DNA from: Psoroptes ovis
Lineage: Eukaryota > Arthropoda > Arachnida > Sarcoptiformes > Psoroptidae
Direction: 5' to 3'
NCBI GenBank assembly: GCA_002943765.1
Contig: PQWQ01000018.1
Coordinates: forward strand, 310,001-374,000
DNA length: 64,000 nt
Below are positions 1 through 10,403 of the stretch, one piece after another. Numbering within the stretch: position 1 is the stretch's first letter; every line of letters starts with the position of its first letter. The translations under genes and the position numbers were made by a program. The notes beneath the pieces are model-generated. The model ran no database searches. It was not told the DNA's origin and was given only the letters and a program-made list of their open reading frames with translations.

Positions 1-1405
1 TTGTATCCGATGAGATCGATTGTGGTGGACGCTGGCGTTTGGGTGGTGGTGGTGGCGGTTGAGAAGGTGCAACTGATTTCGTAGATTTCCTACTCAAAGT
101 ATTCGTTTTTGAGCCTGGACTTGATGATGGTAAAGATTGTTGAACTTGTTGTGGATGTCTTGGAATCGTACTGAATGAACTTAGTGTTGTTGTTGAATAT
201 GCTGGCACATCATTTATTCCATAATTTGGATTATCGTTTACATTATTTACAGATGTTTTTAAATTCAATGTGTTGGTAAATGATGTTTGCTGTTGTTGCT
301 GATGCTTTTGTCGATTTCTTTGTAATGTTGATATCGACATATTTTGATAATCTGGTGGCAATGGTGGTAATAAATCAGTAATTTTATTGTTGGTCATTTT
401 TTCTTGTTGTCTTTGCTGATTATGGTCTCGTGATGTTGAATCAACACCACAATCAACATCATCACATAATAGCGTGTCAGGTGGCGGTGGTAAATCATCA
501 TCGATGTTATCATTTTCAAAATTATTACTACCATTATCATTTATTGTTGAATTATTTGATGATGCAGATGGATCATTACGATCATCTGTTGCTTGTTGTT
601 GTTGTTGCGATAATTTTAGTGTTTGATCTTGTTCACTTGATGATGGACGATAATCAACATAATAAAGACTAGAAGTTGCTGATGATGGATTACCATTTGA
701 TACATTATCTAATGATATTGATGATGATTGATTACTAATCGTTGATGATGTACTAAATCTTGGATTTTGTGTTGGATTCATTTGTATTGTTTGCATTGTT
801 TGTATAGTCGGTATCGATTGTTGTTGCTGACGCTGAAATGAAGACATTTCTGTTGAATTATGATTTGTATTATTATTAAATTCTATTGGATCACCACTTA
901 ATTTTGATAATGTTGAATGTACATTTTTAGTCAAACAAAATGATGGTATAGCACGATTATTATTATTATTATTATTGTTATTTAAATTTAAATTGTTTAA
1001 ATTGAATGATTGAGCCGTTTTACCATTGATTCTATCACCCGAATTAAATGTTGGATATTTTTCATTTGTACGTATTTCAATTAAATCTGGATGTGGATTT
1101 TGTTGTGGTAAATGATGAACGGATAATGGACGATCATAATCAGATATTGCTGTAGGCATTATTGTACCATCATCAAATGCTGGATTAATTATTATTGATT
1201 GATCATTAATATTTTCAATATCATTATTATCATTGAATATTTTTGAATTTCTCTTTTTATGATCACTGCTTGAAGTGATTAAATTTGAAATTTTACGTGG
1301 TAATGATGAAGTTTTTATTGAATATAATGACGATTGCTCTTGCTTTGGTTGTTTACGAAAATCTAATGTTTTTGTCAACATTAAATTTGTTGGCGCTTGA
1401 CCATT
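1..1405 (-). CDS. Large exon of a Pro/Gln/Asn-rich protein, cut by the left window edge
   Basis: Read on the minus strand from 1405 down to 1, this stretch is open for 468 codons with no stop. It is bounded upstream by a good 3' splice site (AAAATAG before AATGGT, entering in phase 0) and runs off the window. Third codon positions are nearly all A or T, as in the other genes here. The protein is disordered: Asn and Gln runs, Ser-rich stretches, then acidic-proline motifs DDDLPPPPD and LLPPLPPDY, and a basic/proline segment (SQPPPPPPKRQRPP) near the edge. DDLPPPPD fits the (D/E)(F/L)PPPP ligand of EVH1 domains, and PPPPPPKR suits SH3 binding. That suggests a cytoplasmic adaptor or receptor tail linked to actin control, which is inference. 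No folded domain is visible and the family is not recognised. Its first exon may be the one at 5236-5334. Confidence 0.75.
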
Positions 1406-2213
1406 CTATTTTGAAATGATTAAAAATAGCAGAAAGAATAAAAAGAAACAAACGGAAATCAGTATGATTGACCATAATAAAAAAAAATTCAAATTAAAAT
1501 CAATTGATTTTGTAATGTGCAAATTTCAATGGAAAAATATGAAATGAAATGAATCAACAATTGACACAGGAACAAAATATCAACAATATTTCATGGAAAA
1601 AAAATCATCAGAAACAATGAAACAAAAAACAAAATCAAATATTTGATATATTGATTTGAGCTCAATGAAATTATCATGAAATGAAATGGATAGAAAAACA
1701 TATGAAAATGTTTAGATATGTTTAAATATTTTCAAATGTTTAAATGTTGTTTAAACACATTTTTAATCAATTTAAAACACATAAATTTTGAAATACAGAC
1801 AGACAAAATACAAACAAATCTGAAATTTGAAAATTTTGAAATGAAATTTTTTCAGATAAAATTTTTCAGCGTTTTACTGTCAACATACGGATAATTACGT
1901 TTGAATTTTGAGATTTTTTTGTGCTCATTACTTGCTCATGCCCGAGCCTTTAACGGGCTTTGGATCTTTAAAATCGATCCAGTGACAGCTTCGATGGTGA
2001 AATTTTTGAAAAATGTTCGACAGTTTCGTGGACAGAAAAAAAATTGAAAAAAACTAACGGCATTTAAACACGCACACTGAACATAACTGAATGAATATGT
2101 GTTTAAATGTTGATAAGTTTTTTCACTTTTCACAATACATATTAAAAACCAGAAACAAATCCTACGCGTAGAAATATTTAAAAAAATTAATGGCAAAACC
2201 ATGAAATTTTTCA

Positions 2214-2292
2214 GAGGCTGTCCTGAAAATTTTTGCGCATTTTATCGCTATAAAAAGGATTGAAAATCCGCAAAAACTTTTCGGACAGTCTA
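2214..2292. mobile_element. Short foldback element, copy 1
   Basis: The 5' arm reads GAGGCTGTCCTGAAAATTTT. The 3' arm ends GCAAAAACTTTTCGGACAG, which pairs with the 5' terminus. About 79 bp, no coding capacity. The same ends recur in eight or more places in this window. Confidence 0.7.
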
Positions 2293-2811
2293 ATATTTCA
2301 ATCGCTGGCGGTGGTACTGATGATTTAGCGTTGCGCAGCGATCAAGAGCTCATTAATCGAATCGAATTAAATTTAATTCAATTCGTTTGGTTTTTTTTCT
2401 GATTATGAAGGATGACTAATGCAATTTTTTATGTTGATTTTCATTCAATTATTCATTCATTTCTAGTGCATACACAGGCGCACACAAACACTTGTCACTT
2501 GATCAAATCATTCACTTTGGTTTAGTCATTCAGCTTAGTTTGGTTGGTTAGCCAAAATATTTTGTTTTTTTCGGTTTTTTGATTTTATCTTTAGTCCAAG
2601 TCAATGAATTACTTAGTCTTAGTCACTCTCTGCCCCTTCCTCTCACTCTCTCAGTCGATAATCAATGAATCATACTTCATGTAAATACACACAAGTCTTC
2701 TAAAGCATTGATCCACATGTTTTTTTAATCGTGGTGGTGCCTTTTTGGCGCCTATTGAACTGATGATCAAATTCAAATGGAAAAAAGACTGATCCAAAAT
2801 GGACCATAGCC

Positions 2812-2839
2812 AAGACCACAGCCTTATGACTGTGGTCTT
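2812..2839. other. Perfect 10-bp-stem hairpin
   Basis: AAGACCACAG (2812-2821) and CTGTGGTCTT (2830-2839) are exact reverse complements around an 8-base loop. The stem is GC-richer than its surroundings. No function can be assigned. Confidence 0.7.
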
Positions 2840-3110
2840 TCTTGTGCAATGATCATTATCATTATTAAGCTCAAATATGGACAATGATAATCATTTTTTT
2901 TCAAATGTATCATGAATTGAATTAATATCAGTATTTTTCTAAGTTTTTGTTTATGTCATTTCATAAAAAAAAATTCACGATTTTGATTATTAATATGAAT
3001 GATTTAGAGTGATTTCATCTCTAAAAATTTCATTGTGAGTGCAATACCGTTTTTTTACAACTTTCTCTGTTTACTCAATATTCTAGAAATGAATTAATTC
3101 ATTTTTATAG

Positions 3111-3190
3111 GAGGTTGTCCGAAAAGTTTATTCCGATTTTCAATGGAATTTTCCATTGGTCAAATGCGAACAAACTTTTCGGACAACTCG
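3111..3190. mobile_element. Short foldback element, copy 2
   Basis: One of the best-preserved copies: 5' GAGGTTGTCCGAAAAGTTT and 3' AAACTTTTCGGACAACTC are near-perfect inverted repeats around an internal core of about 40 bp that itself carries ATTTTCAATGG / CCATTGG pairing. Confidence 0.8.
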
Positions 3191-3483
3191 TTTGAAATTT
3201 ATTCACAAAATTTTTCGAGGAAATTTCATTCAATAATCATTCATTTTTCATTAATGATTACTCTCTCATTATCGCTATTTCAACACTGATATAATCGTTC
3301 TTATCAGTGAATGAACATAGAAAAACAGAATTTTAAATGCTTCATTCATTCAAGATTCATTTCATACATATGTCTGCGATTATTTGGTGTATTTAAATAT
3401 TTTGATAAAATTTTTCTAATTAGATTAAGTATATGTGTATGTTGAATATAAGATAAGATAAATATTGAAACTACACCCTTACC

Positions 3484-3508
3484 AAAAAAAAAAAAAAAAA
3501 AAAAAAAA
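3484..3508. repeat. Poly(A) run
   Basis: 25 consecutive A on the plus strand in non-coding sequence. There is no adjacent retrotransposon ORF or target duplication that would mark it as an insertion tail. Confidence 0.9.
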
Positions 3509-4174
3509 TGCGTGATTAAAAATTGATGATTGAATTTTGATTTTTTCTGTTTATAGTTAGGACAGATAGATTAATACGATCAATCAATTTATCATTGGAT
3601 TGCAATGTTTTTCATACAAAATTTTGTTGGTGCTGTATTTTTTTTTTCATTGAAAATCATGTTTGTGTTTGATAATGTTGCTGTTGTTGTCAATCGGTTG
3701 TGATGATAAATACAGAATAAATACAAATAAAAAAAATTGAATATTTTTTGCCCCGGTTTCATTACAATAACAACAGCACACACACTTGTTGAATTATATT
3801 GCATTTGAATTTTACATACATTCATATGTATAAACAAATACAAAATAGCAAAAATTCAACATAAATGTAAATGTGTTTATGGCATTCAAATCTTGTTTGT
3901 ATGTGTTTGTTTGTTTATTTAATGTTTGTAAATGATAATAATTTATGTTACAAATGAATATTTGAATTTTTTTTTCATTTTGAGAAATTTTTGATTTGTT
4001 TTGTTTTTTGAATTGCAGAATTTGTCTATGTATTTGTTTATATGCATGTGTGTCGGTGTTTTTGTGTTCAAAATTTAAAGTGGAAAGATCAAATTACATA
4101 AATTTTATGGTAATGAAAACAATTTTTAAAATTTTCTTAATTTTATAAACTTTCTATAACTATTTATTTATGTT

Positions 4175-4880
4175 TTATATTCGACGACGACGACGACCAC
4201 GTTGACCATCATGAATACTTAATCTTGATTCTATGGAAGTTGCATTAATTGTTTGATAATTATTGTTGTTGTTAATTGTTGATTGCCGAACTTTTGATCG
4301 AGTTCTCAATGCAATCGGTTGATAATCCTCAGCCGTAAGTGTTGCGATTTCATCAACATTATTAGATTGCTTCGTTTTGCGCTTCTTATTTTGAAAACTT
4401 TCTCTTTTGTCATTCTTATTCTTGTTTTCATTGTTGTTGCAATCGTTGGTGGGAACTTTTTCTAGTTGTATCAATTGTTTAGGTATTGATAGTTTTGTGC
4501 ATAATTCTTGTGCACAATTAATACCGCAACAACAAATTGGACAATACATTCTCAAATTGACAGTTAATGATGTTTGAAACCATTTTATTATGCATTTTTC
4601 ATGAAATAAATGCATACACGGTAATCGTCTAAAATTTTCATACAATAAACAAACGATTTAATGATGGAATAAAATTATCTAAATCATTAAAAACCTACCT
4701 GACAAGCTCATCTTTGATAAAATTACTAAAACATATGATACAATGATTTTCATTCATTTCATTTGTTTCAGATGAAATTTTTCTTTTACGATAATTTTTT
4801 CGTTTCAATGTTGATTTTGGTTTTATGTATTGATAATAATATGAATAAGCATTAATTGCTTTTCTGATGTCATCTTCCAT
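4175..4880 (-). CDS. RING-H2 finger protein, Arkadia-like RING (two exons)
   Basis: Likely an E3 ubiquitin ligase. Exon 1 is 4880-4699 (ATG at 4880) and exon 2 is 4628-4175. The intron starts GTAGGT and ends TTTTAG, and the phase-2 join restores an Arg codon inside the RING. The product is 211 residues. The zinc ligands are C47, C50, C65, H67, H70, C73, C90 and C93 (C3H2C3). The core VRRLPCMHLFHEKC is very close to the Arkadia/RNF111 and RNF165 RING, but the C73-C90 gap is 16 residues where that family usually has about 10. The rest is a basic N-terminus (KRKNYRKRK) and a low-complexity, Lys/Asn-rich C-terminal half ending in an Arg run; basic patches suggest nuclear localisation. An AATAAA lies on the minus strand just after the stop (4168-4163). 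Substrate unknown. Confidence 0.85.
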
Positions 4881-5146
4881 GATGTTTTGTGATTTTATTT
4901 CAATTACAATTAAAATTATGTTAATTATTGAATTAAATATTTATAATGGGAAAATTTCAATCAAAAATTTCAAATTCAAATTTTTTCACATCAAAACACA
5001 AGTCTTTGCTCTCACAATGTCAGCAATTCAAATGAAATTGAAAATCATTTAAAAAACCAATTCGAGTCAATTTCGAATTTTGTTTGCATTTCGAATTTTA
5101 AAGGCAGAAATAAGATATTCGAGATGAGGGATTCGAATCCCGAAAA

Positions 5147-5167
5147 TGACGCCATCTATTGGCGTCA
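5147..5167. other. Short perfect hairpin
   Basis: TGACGCC (5147-5153) pairs with GGCGTCA (5161-5167) around a 7-base loop, just right of the palindrome GGGATTCGAATCCC. Function unknown. Confidence 0.6.
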
Positions 5168-5235
5168 AGAATTAGCTTTTTTTCAAAATTTGTTTTTGAA
5201 AATCTTTGAAATCAAAATAAAATTCAAAAACCTAC

Positions 5236-5334
5236 CTGGAACATTTTCATCGATGATAGCGATGAATTGATAGGCAGCGTATATTGCTGGGACAATGATG
5301 GTTGTTTGCCTTTGTTTTTGATATATTGATCCAT
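5236..5334 (-). CDS. Possible first coding exon (33 codons)
   Basis: On the minus strand an ATG at 5334, with A-rich upstream context (GAAAATA), opens 33 codons that end exactly at a strong donor, CAG followed by GTAGGT. The reading frame closes soon after the donor, as expected for an exon. The peptide (starting MDQYIKNKGKQ) has no signal sequence or known motif. Its phase-0 end cannot join either acceptor near the RING gene's first exon in frame. It does match the phase-0 acceptor at 1406 of the left-edge exon. It could instead be a 5' leader exon of the RING gene with an upstream open frame. No homology was recognised. Confidence 0.4.
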
Positions 5335-8300
5335 TATTTTCTTTTTGTTTTTTAATAATCTTCAGGTATGCAAATGATGAAAATGATGATCAAAATTGAT
5401 TTTAGTCTAATAATTTTACCAAAGGACTAGATTTCGATGAAAATAAAAATTCTTGGCGATTAAAATAAGGTGATAATGATGGATGCAATGATGATCGATG
5501 ATCGCAATCTATTGACGAATGAATGGTGAAAACATCAATTAAAAATTTAAATTTTATTAAAAACACTACAAACAACAAGTGTAAACAAATATTTTCGACT
5601 AATTTCAGTCAATTCAATTATTTTTCAAGATTGTTGAAAGAATCAATCACACAAATCAGAAGAAAATCTTATCTAATTAATAATTTCAACATCATCAATC
5701 ATCATTAATCAATCAATACAATCAGTGATTGATTTTCATCATTTTCAATCAACGGATTTATGAAATCGATATAAAATCGAAAAATTGCATTGTTTTATGG
5801 ATGGTTTTTCATTTGAAAAACAATGTAAACAAACACGCACGGATACACACACAAATGTGTATTCAATTACACCCATATAAATATGACACCATGAAATTTA
5901 GAGCGAAATTTTTTTTTTTGCCGGTAATCAGATTGCTGATTCAATGATTATAATTATCAAAAGCAAAATTGCGATGATGATGTTGATGGATTGATTAATT
6001 GAAGGTAATTAAATCATTTCATAGTTGGATTTGAACTAAATTTCTAATACAATATAATTATCATTCATTCATCATCTATTTTTAGGTCAAAATCAAATAA
6101 AGTTTGAAAGTTGGTTAAAATATCAAATGATCATACCAACCATTGATGATGATGATCAACAACTGCGAAACAACAAACATCGAATCAATCATAATTAATT
6201 CAAAAATTAATGTTATTTACGATTGATATTTATGATTTGTATTTGTTGTAATGCATGTTGTGTTCATATAATCTCAAAATATAAATGATATGCCTTGATT
6301 ACAATGAAATCAATTAATCAATCCTTTTTTTATGGTTAACAAAAAAAAGATGCGTCGAAATTGTTGTCAAATAATCGAAAATAATGTCATAATATCAAAA
6401 GGATTTTATGATGTTTGATGTTTTCAACATTTTACATTTTACAACATTCGACATTTTATAATCATCATTGTTTACACACACACAAAGACAATATGATTAC
6501 AATTATTATTACGACTATTTGTGCAATTAAAAAAATGATTAATTAATTAATCAATTCATTTATTGCATTTTCGAAAATTACAAATCAAACATGGATCAGC
6601 ATCACTCACATAGAGGTATGTAATTTTATATTTTGTAATTTTAATTTTCAAATTATAATTTGTCATGGATCCGCGATCGAGATAGTTACAATTAGGGGAA
6701 ATAAAACCATACGGACATATTTTATATGTTAATTTGGGTTTAAGGATTTTAAAGATTTCGGGTGATTTCATTGATTGAAACATTAATCAAAATTGAATTT
6801 CAGCAATTTATTCAACAACAAACAAACAAACAAACAAAGATCATCATTGTTGACTTGGTAATCATGTACATTTGTTTGAATAAACGCATTTATTCATTTA
6901 TTTAGTTCAAAACATCATTTGTTCATTATTTGTTGTTCATTAAAAACATCATCATATCATTTGCACAAACATGTATACCATGTAATCAACGATAATTGAT
7001 CAAATCTCTATTAGCTTTGATCTAATTTTTTAATGTTCATTCATTAATTCATTCGCTCATTCATACATAGATTCAATGATTTTAATTAAAAAAAATGGAA
7101 AAAATTTATCAAAAAATTGAAATCATTTCGTCTAAATTAAATTTCTTTCAATTAAACATTATGATAATATTAAAAATACTACGATGCAATCAAATATGTA
7201 GGGAACTTTGAAATTTAATTTCAAAAAAAATTGAAAGAACAAAGAAATTTAAAGTTTTAAAAGTTCCAAGTGTTTTATGATGTTTTCAAAAATCTCATTC
7301 ATTTTATTGGATGATGCAAAACTCTAGGCAAAAAATCGTGTCATCCATGGAAATCATTTGAAGCAAATAGACAAATGAATGAAAATGAATTGAAATAAAT
7401 TGAAATCCAAAGCGAAATTCAAATAATTAAAAAAACAAATCAGACATCCATTTGAGCCATCGTTGCTGTAGATATTTTGAAATTTTTTACATTTTTTTTC
7501 ACGCAATCAGTACTAATTTGACACAATTTTCATCATCATCATCATCACGGATTCATTTATCATTGATCAACAAACGACGATGATCAGCAACGAAAATCAA
7601 AATCCATAATTGGTGAAAGTAAAGTTGGAAAAAAAACGAAGGATTATGATGAAAATGGTTCAGTAAGCGTTAACGAACGAAGAAGCTTTTCACTTTAAAA
7701 CTATCAATCACATTTGGATGGATTGAAATGTTTTTCGTAAATGTTTTTTTTCGTAATGATTGATTGATTGGTTGATTGCAAGTCTTTGACTCTCGAATGA
7801 TTTTTCGAAAAAATAAAATCCATTAATTCATTACTTTTAATGATTTTTCTGACTGATTTCGCTGGATTTTTTTCGCGAAGTGTTCCCAGCATTTAGAGCT
7901 GGATTTCAGAGCGTAATCAATCGATCTAAATCGATTCAATTGATTTTCAAGTGTGTGTTTTAAGCGGATTTTTTCGACTAATTTTTGGCTGAATGTTTTT
8001 TGATATGGAATGTCCATTAATCAAAATGTTTCAAATCAAGAAAAGATTTGATTTCACTGCGAGATTTTGGCAGAGTGGAAAATGAAAATTTTTTTCTTAA
8101 AAATTTTCTAAATTAAATTAATGTTCATTGTTTATGTTGCGTTCGGATTTAATTAAAATTAGTTAATTTTTCTAAAAATTAATCAATTCATTTTTTTTTC
8201 TTTCTCCTAAATTTCTACGGATAATAATTATACGTTACATACTTGCATTCGGCATCGTATCGTTGCTGTTTGTAAGTACATTTGCTTGCTCGTATTTGTT

Positions 8301-10328
8301 CAATTTGCTTGATCGCTTACTTACGATGTCGATGTTATCTCGTACGGCAAATCAAAAATTCAATGTTCGATCCAATTTTACGATATTTATGATTTGTTGC
8401 TGTTTGATAATGGTAACTTTGTTGTCGTTGTGCTTGTTGAATATTCATAAATATGTTTCGAATATAATATCGACAAAGACATGACAATCGATCAAATCAA
8501 TTGATTTGTTACACATTTTCGAATTTGAAAATTGTCGATTGAATTAATTAATTCAATTAATTCAGTTAATTCATTGATTGAATTTACTCGATTGAATTTA
8601 TTCGTTTTAAATTGTTTTACAATTTATCAATTGTCGATTGTCGATTCACTAGAAAAACAAATTGCAAACAATTCTCAAGAACACAGTGAAGAATCATATG
8701 ATTGCACATAAATATCATCTAGAATATATCCTCTTACAAGATTGAAACGGTTTGAAGGATTAATATTAATTGACGATGCAGTAAATTCAATTGATTATTG
8801 TCGATTTGAATGAAAATATTTTCGAAATAATTTCACACGAAAAACAGCGAACAAAAAAAAAAAAAAACACCGAAAAAACAAATGAAGACGACAGCAACTA
8901 ACGACATATCACCAATTGATTGATTTACCACTAAATCACGAACAAAAATAAATTAATAAATGATTCAATGAATGAATGAATGTAAAACATTTTTGATTAT
9001 TACGATGCATCTCTTCAATATTATTATTATTATCATCAATAACAATGTTAAATTATCAACAGCAAAATAGACGAAAAAATTTTGAAATCGTTGATAATAA
9101 TGGAATGATGGTATCATCATCCAATCATATCAAACTCTCGAGCAAAACTGGCGGCTTCGAATGTTGATATTTTTTCATTTTATATATTTTTTACATTCAA
9201 ATATATAAAGAATGAATGTGATAATTTGAGGTTTTCGTTTGTTTGATGTTGTTCGAGGTTTACGATGGTCGCATATCGAATGGTAAACTGATGAATAACA
9301 GAAAGCAATCGAGGTTTAGAAGAGGTGATGTAACAAGCTGGAGAGAGATGGAGGGAGAGGGAGTTGACTGGCGATATTTTCCACCTCGAACATCTTGAGC
9401 ATCGTAGAAAACAATCTCGAACCTCTTACAACATGATCAATAACGGTATCGTTGGTCGTTTTGAAAAACGCTCGAAGGATAAATTTTTCAAGAAAATCGA
9501 AGAACATTAAACAAATTGATTGACACATGAGAGAGAGAGAAGCAAACAAACAAACAAGCTACGATAGACATGATGTTTAATGATACAAGATTATATGTAT
9601 GTGTTCAATGTCACAATCAATATAAAAACAATTGTTTATTGATTGATTGAAAACTGTAAATTGAATCAAATTTTTTTATGATGATAAAATCAAAATTCGA
9701 AACGATTTGATACGGTTGATCAATTGATCGATACATATTTTTCTTTGAAATAATATTTAATATCAATTGATTTCTTATCATGTATTTTCAATTGATTTCA
9801 TTTCAAATCAATGCAAAGAACTACATCGATTAGGTCATTGATCATTTTTTGGTAATCAATCGATTGATTGATTTTTTTTGTTTGTTTTTAAAAATTTGTA
9901 AAATTTGAAAATATTTGACATCAATTTTCGATAATTTTCAATCAAACTTTGATGTTAAATTTCGCTGCAATTAAATTAAATGAAATCAGCATCATTAAAT
10001 TGGTAGATTGGAAGATTGGATCTTCGAAAGCATCGATTGTTCAATTTTTCTGCAATGATTTTAAATGAAATTATCATCATTGAATTGGTCGATTGGAAAA
10101 TTGGACCATCGAGAACATCGATTACAAATTTTCAAAGGTCAAAATTCTTGGTTTTAAGGTTTTTGAAAAAAAGGATCTAGGAAGCATTTTGTTCAATTTT
10201 TATGTTTTGCTCACGGAGCATTACATTTCAAACGTTTCCTTGATTTCCCCTTTGATTTATCACTGATTTAATATTGATAATTCCATTTTAGAAAAATTCA
10301 ATTTAGAAATTTCATAAATTCAATGAAT
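5335..10328. other. Gene-poor stretch with weak coding-like islands
   Basis: AT-rich sequence with (CAAA)n near 6820, (CATC)n and many short tandem runs. Two patches look slightly coding: 7567-7698 (plus strand, 43 codons rich in Lys/Asp/Ser, no ATG) and about 8225-8484. Neither has convincing splice partners. A repeated GAGG/CTCG-rich patch lies at 9240-9420. Nothing else is supported. Confidence 0.5.
8263..8484 (+). other. Weak candidate exon with hydrophobic segments
   Basis: An open plus-strand frame, readable from about 8223, is less AT-rich than its surroundings and would encode two hydrophobic stretches separated by a polar segment (around SRTANQKFNVRSNF). The first in-frame ATG is at 8326. 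No family is recognised. The complementary strand carries an alternative polar open frame over 8340-8480 with codon use at least as typical of this genome, so strand and reality are both uncertain. Listed only because base composition and an open frame coincide. Confidence 0.2.
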
Positions 10329-10403
10329 CATGTCCGAAAAGTTTTAACAGTTGAAGCAATATAAATCCCGACTGAAAATCGGCAGAAACTTTTCGGACAA
10401 GTC
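10329..10403. mobile_element. Short foldback element, copy 3
   Basis: 5' TGTCCGAAAAGTTTT; 3' arm TGAAAATCGGCAGAAAC then TTTTCGGACAAG. Same termini and length (about 75 bp) as the other copies. The 3' arm is the best-preserved half. Confidence 0.75.

Larger units (their letters stand above)
1406..4174. other. Non-coding stretch, probably intron plus 3' flank
   Basis: No coding exon was recognised. It holds two inverted-repeat elements (2214-2292 and 3111-3190), a perfect 10-bp-stem hairpin (2812-2839) and a 25-base A run (3484-3508). A small GC-richer patch at about 2305-2350 has no clear frame. Short open frames at 1936-2202, 2651-2884 and 3592-3843 lack codon bias and conserved motifs. If the exon at 5236-5334 belongs to the left-edge gene, all of this is its intron. 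Confidence 0.5.

Noticed and set aside
430..672. Plus-strand His/Leu-rich open frame
   Set aside because: Shadow of the minus-strand coding exon 1-1405; its composition is the reverse complement of Asn/Ser/Asp codons.
5125..5145. tRNA T-arm-like GGGATTCGAATCCC
   Set aside because: It is a plain palindrome; no acceptor stem, anticodon arm or D-arm with A box can be built around it.
6820..6838. Short CAAA tandem run that could suggest an array
   Set aside because: Simple microsatellite; no spacer-repeat structure, so not CRISPR-like.
7567..7698. 43-codon Lys/Asp/Ser-rich plus-strand frame
   Set aside because: Looks protein-like but has no ATG, acceptor or homologue; too short to support.
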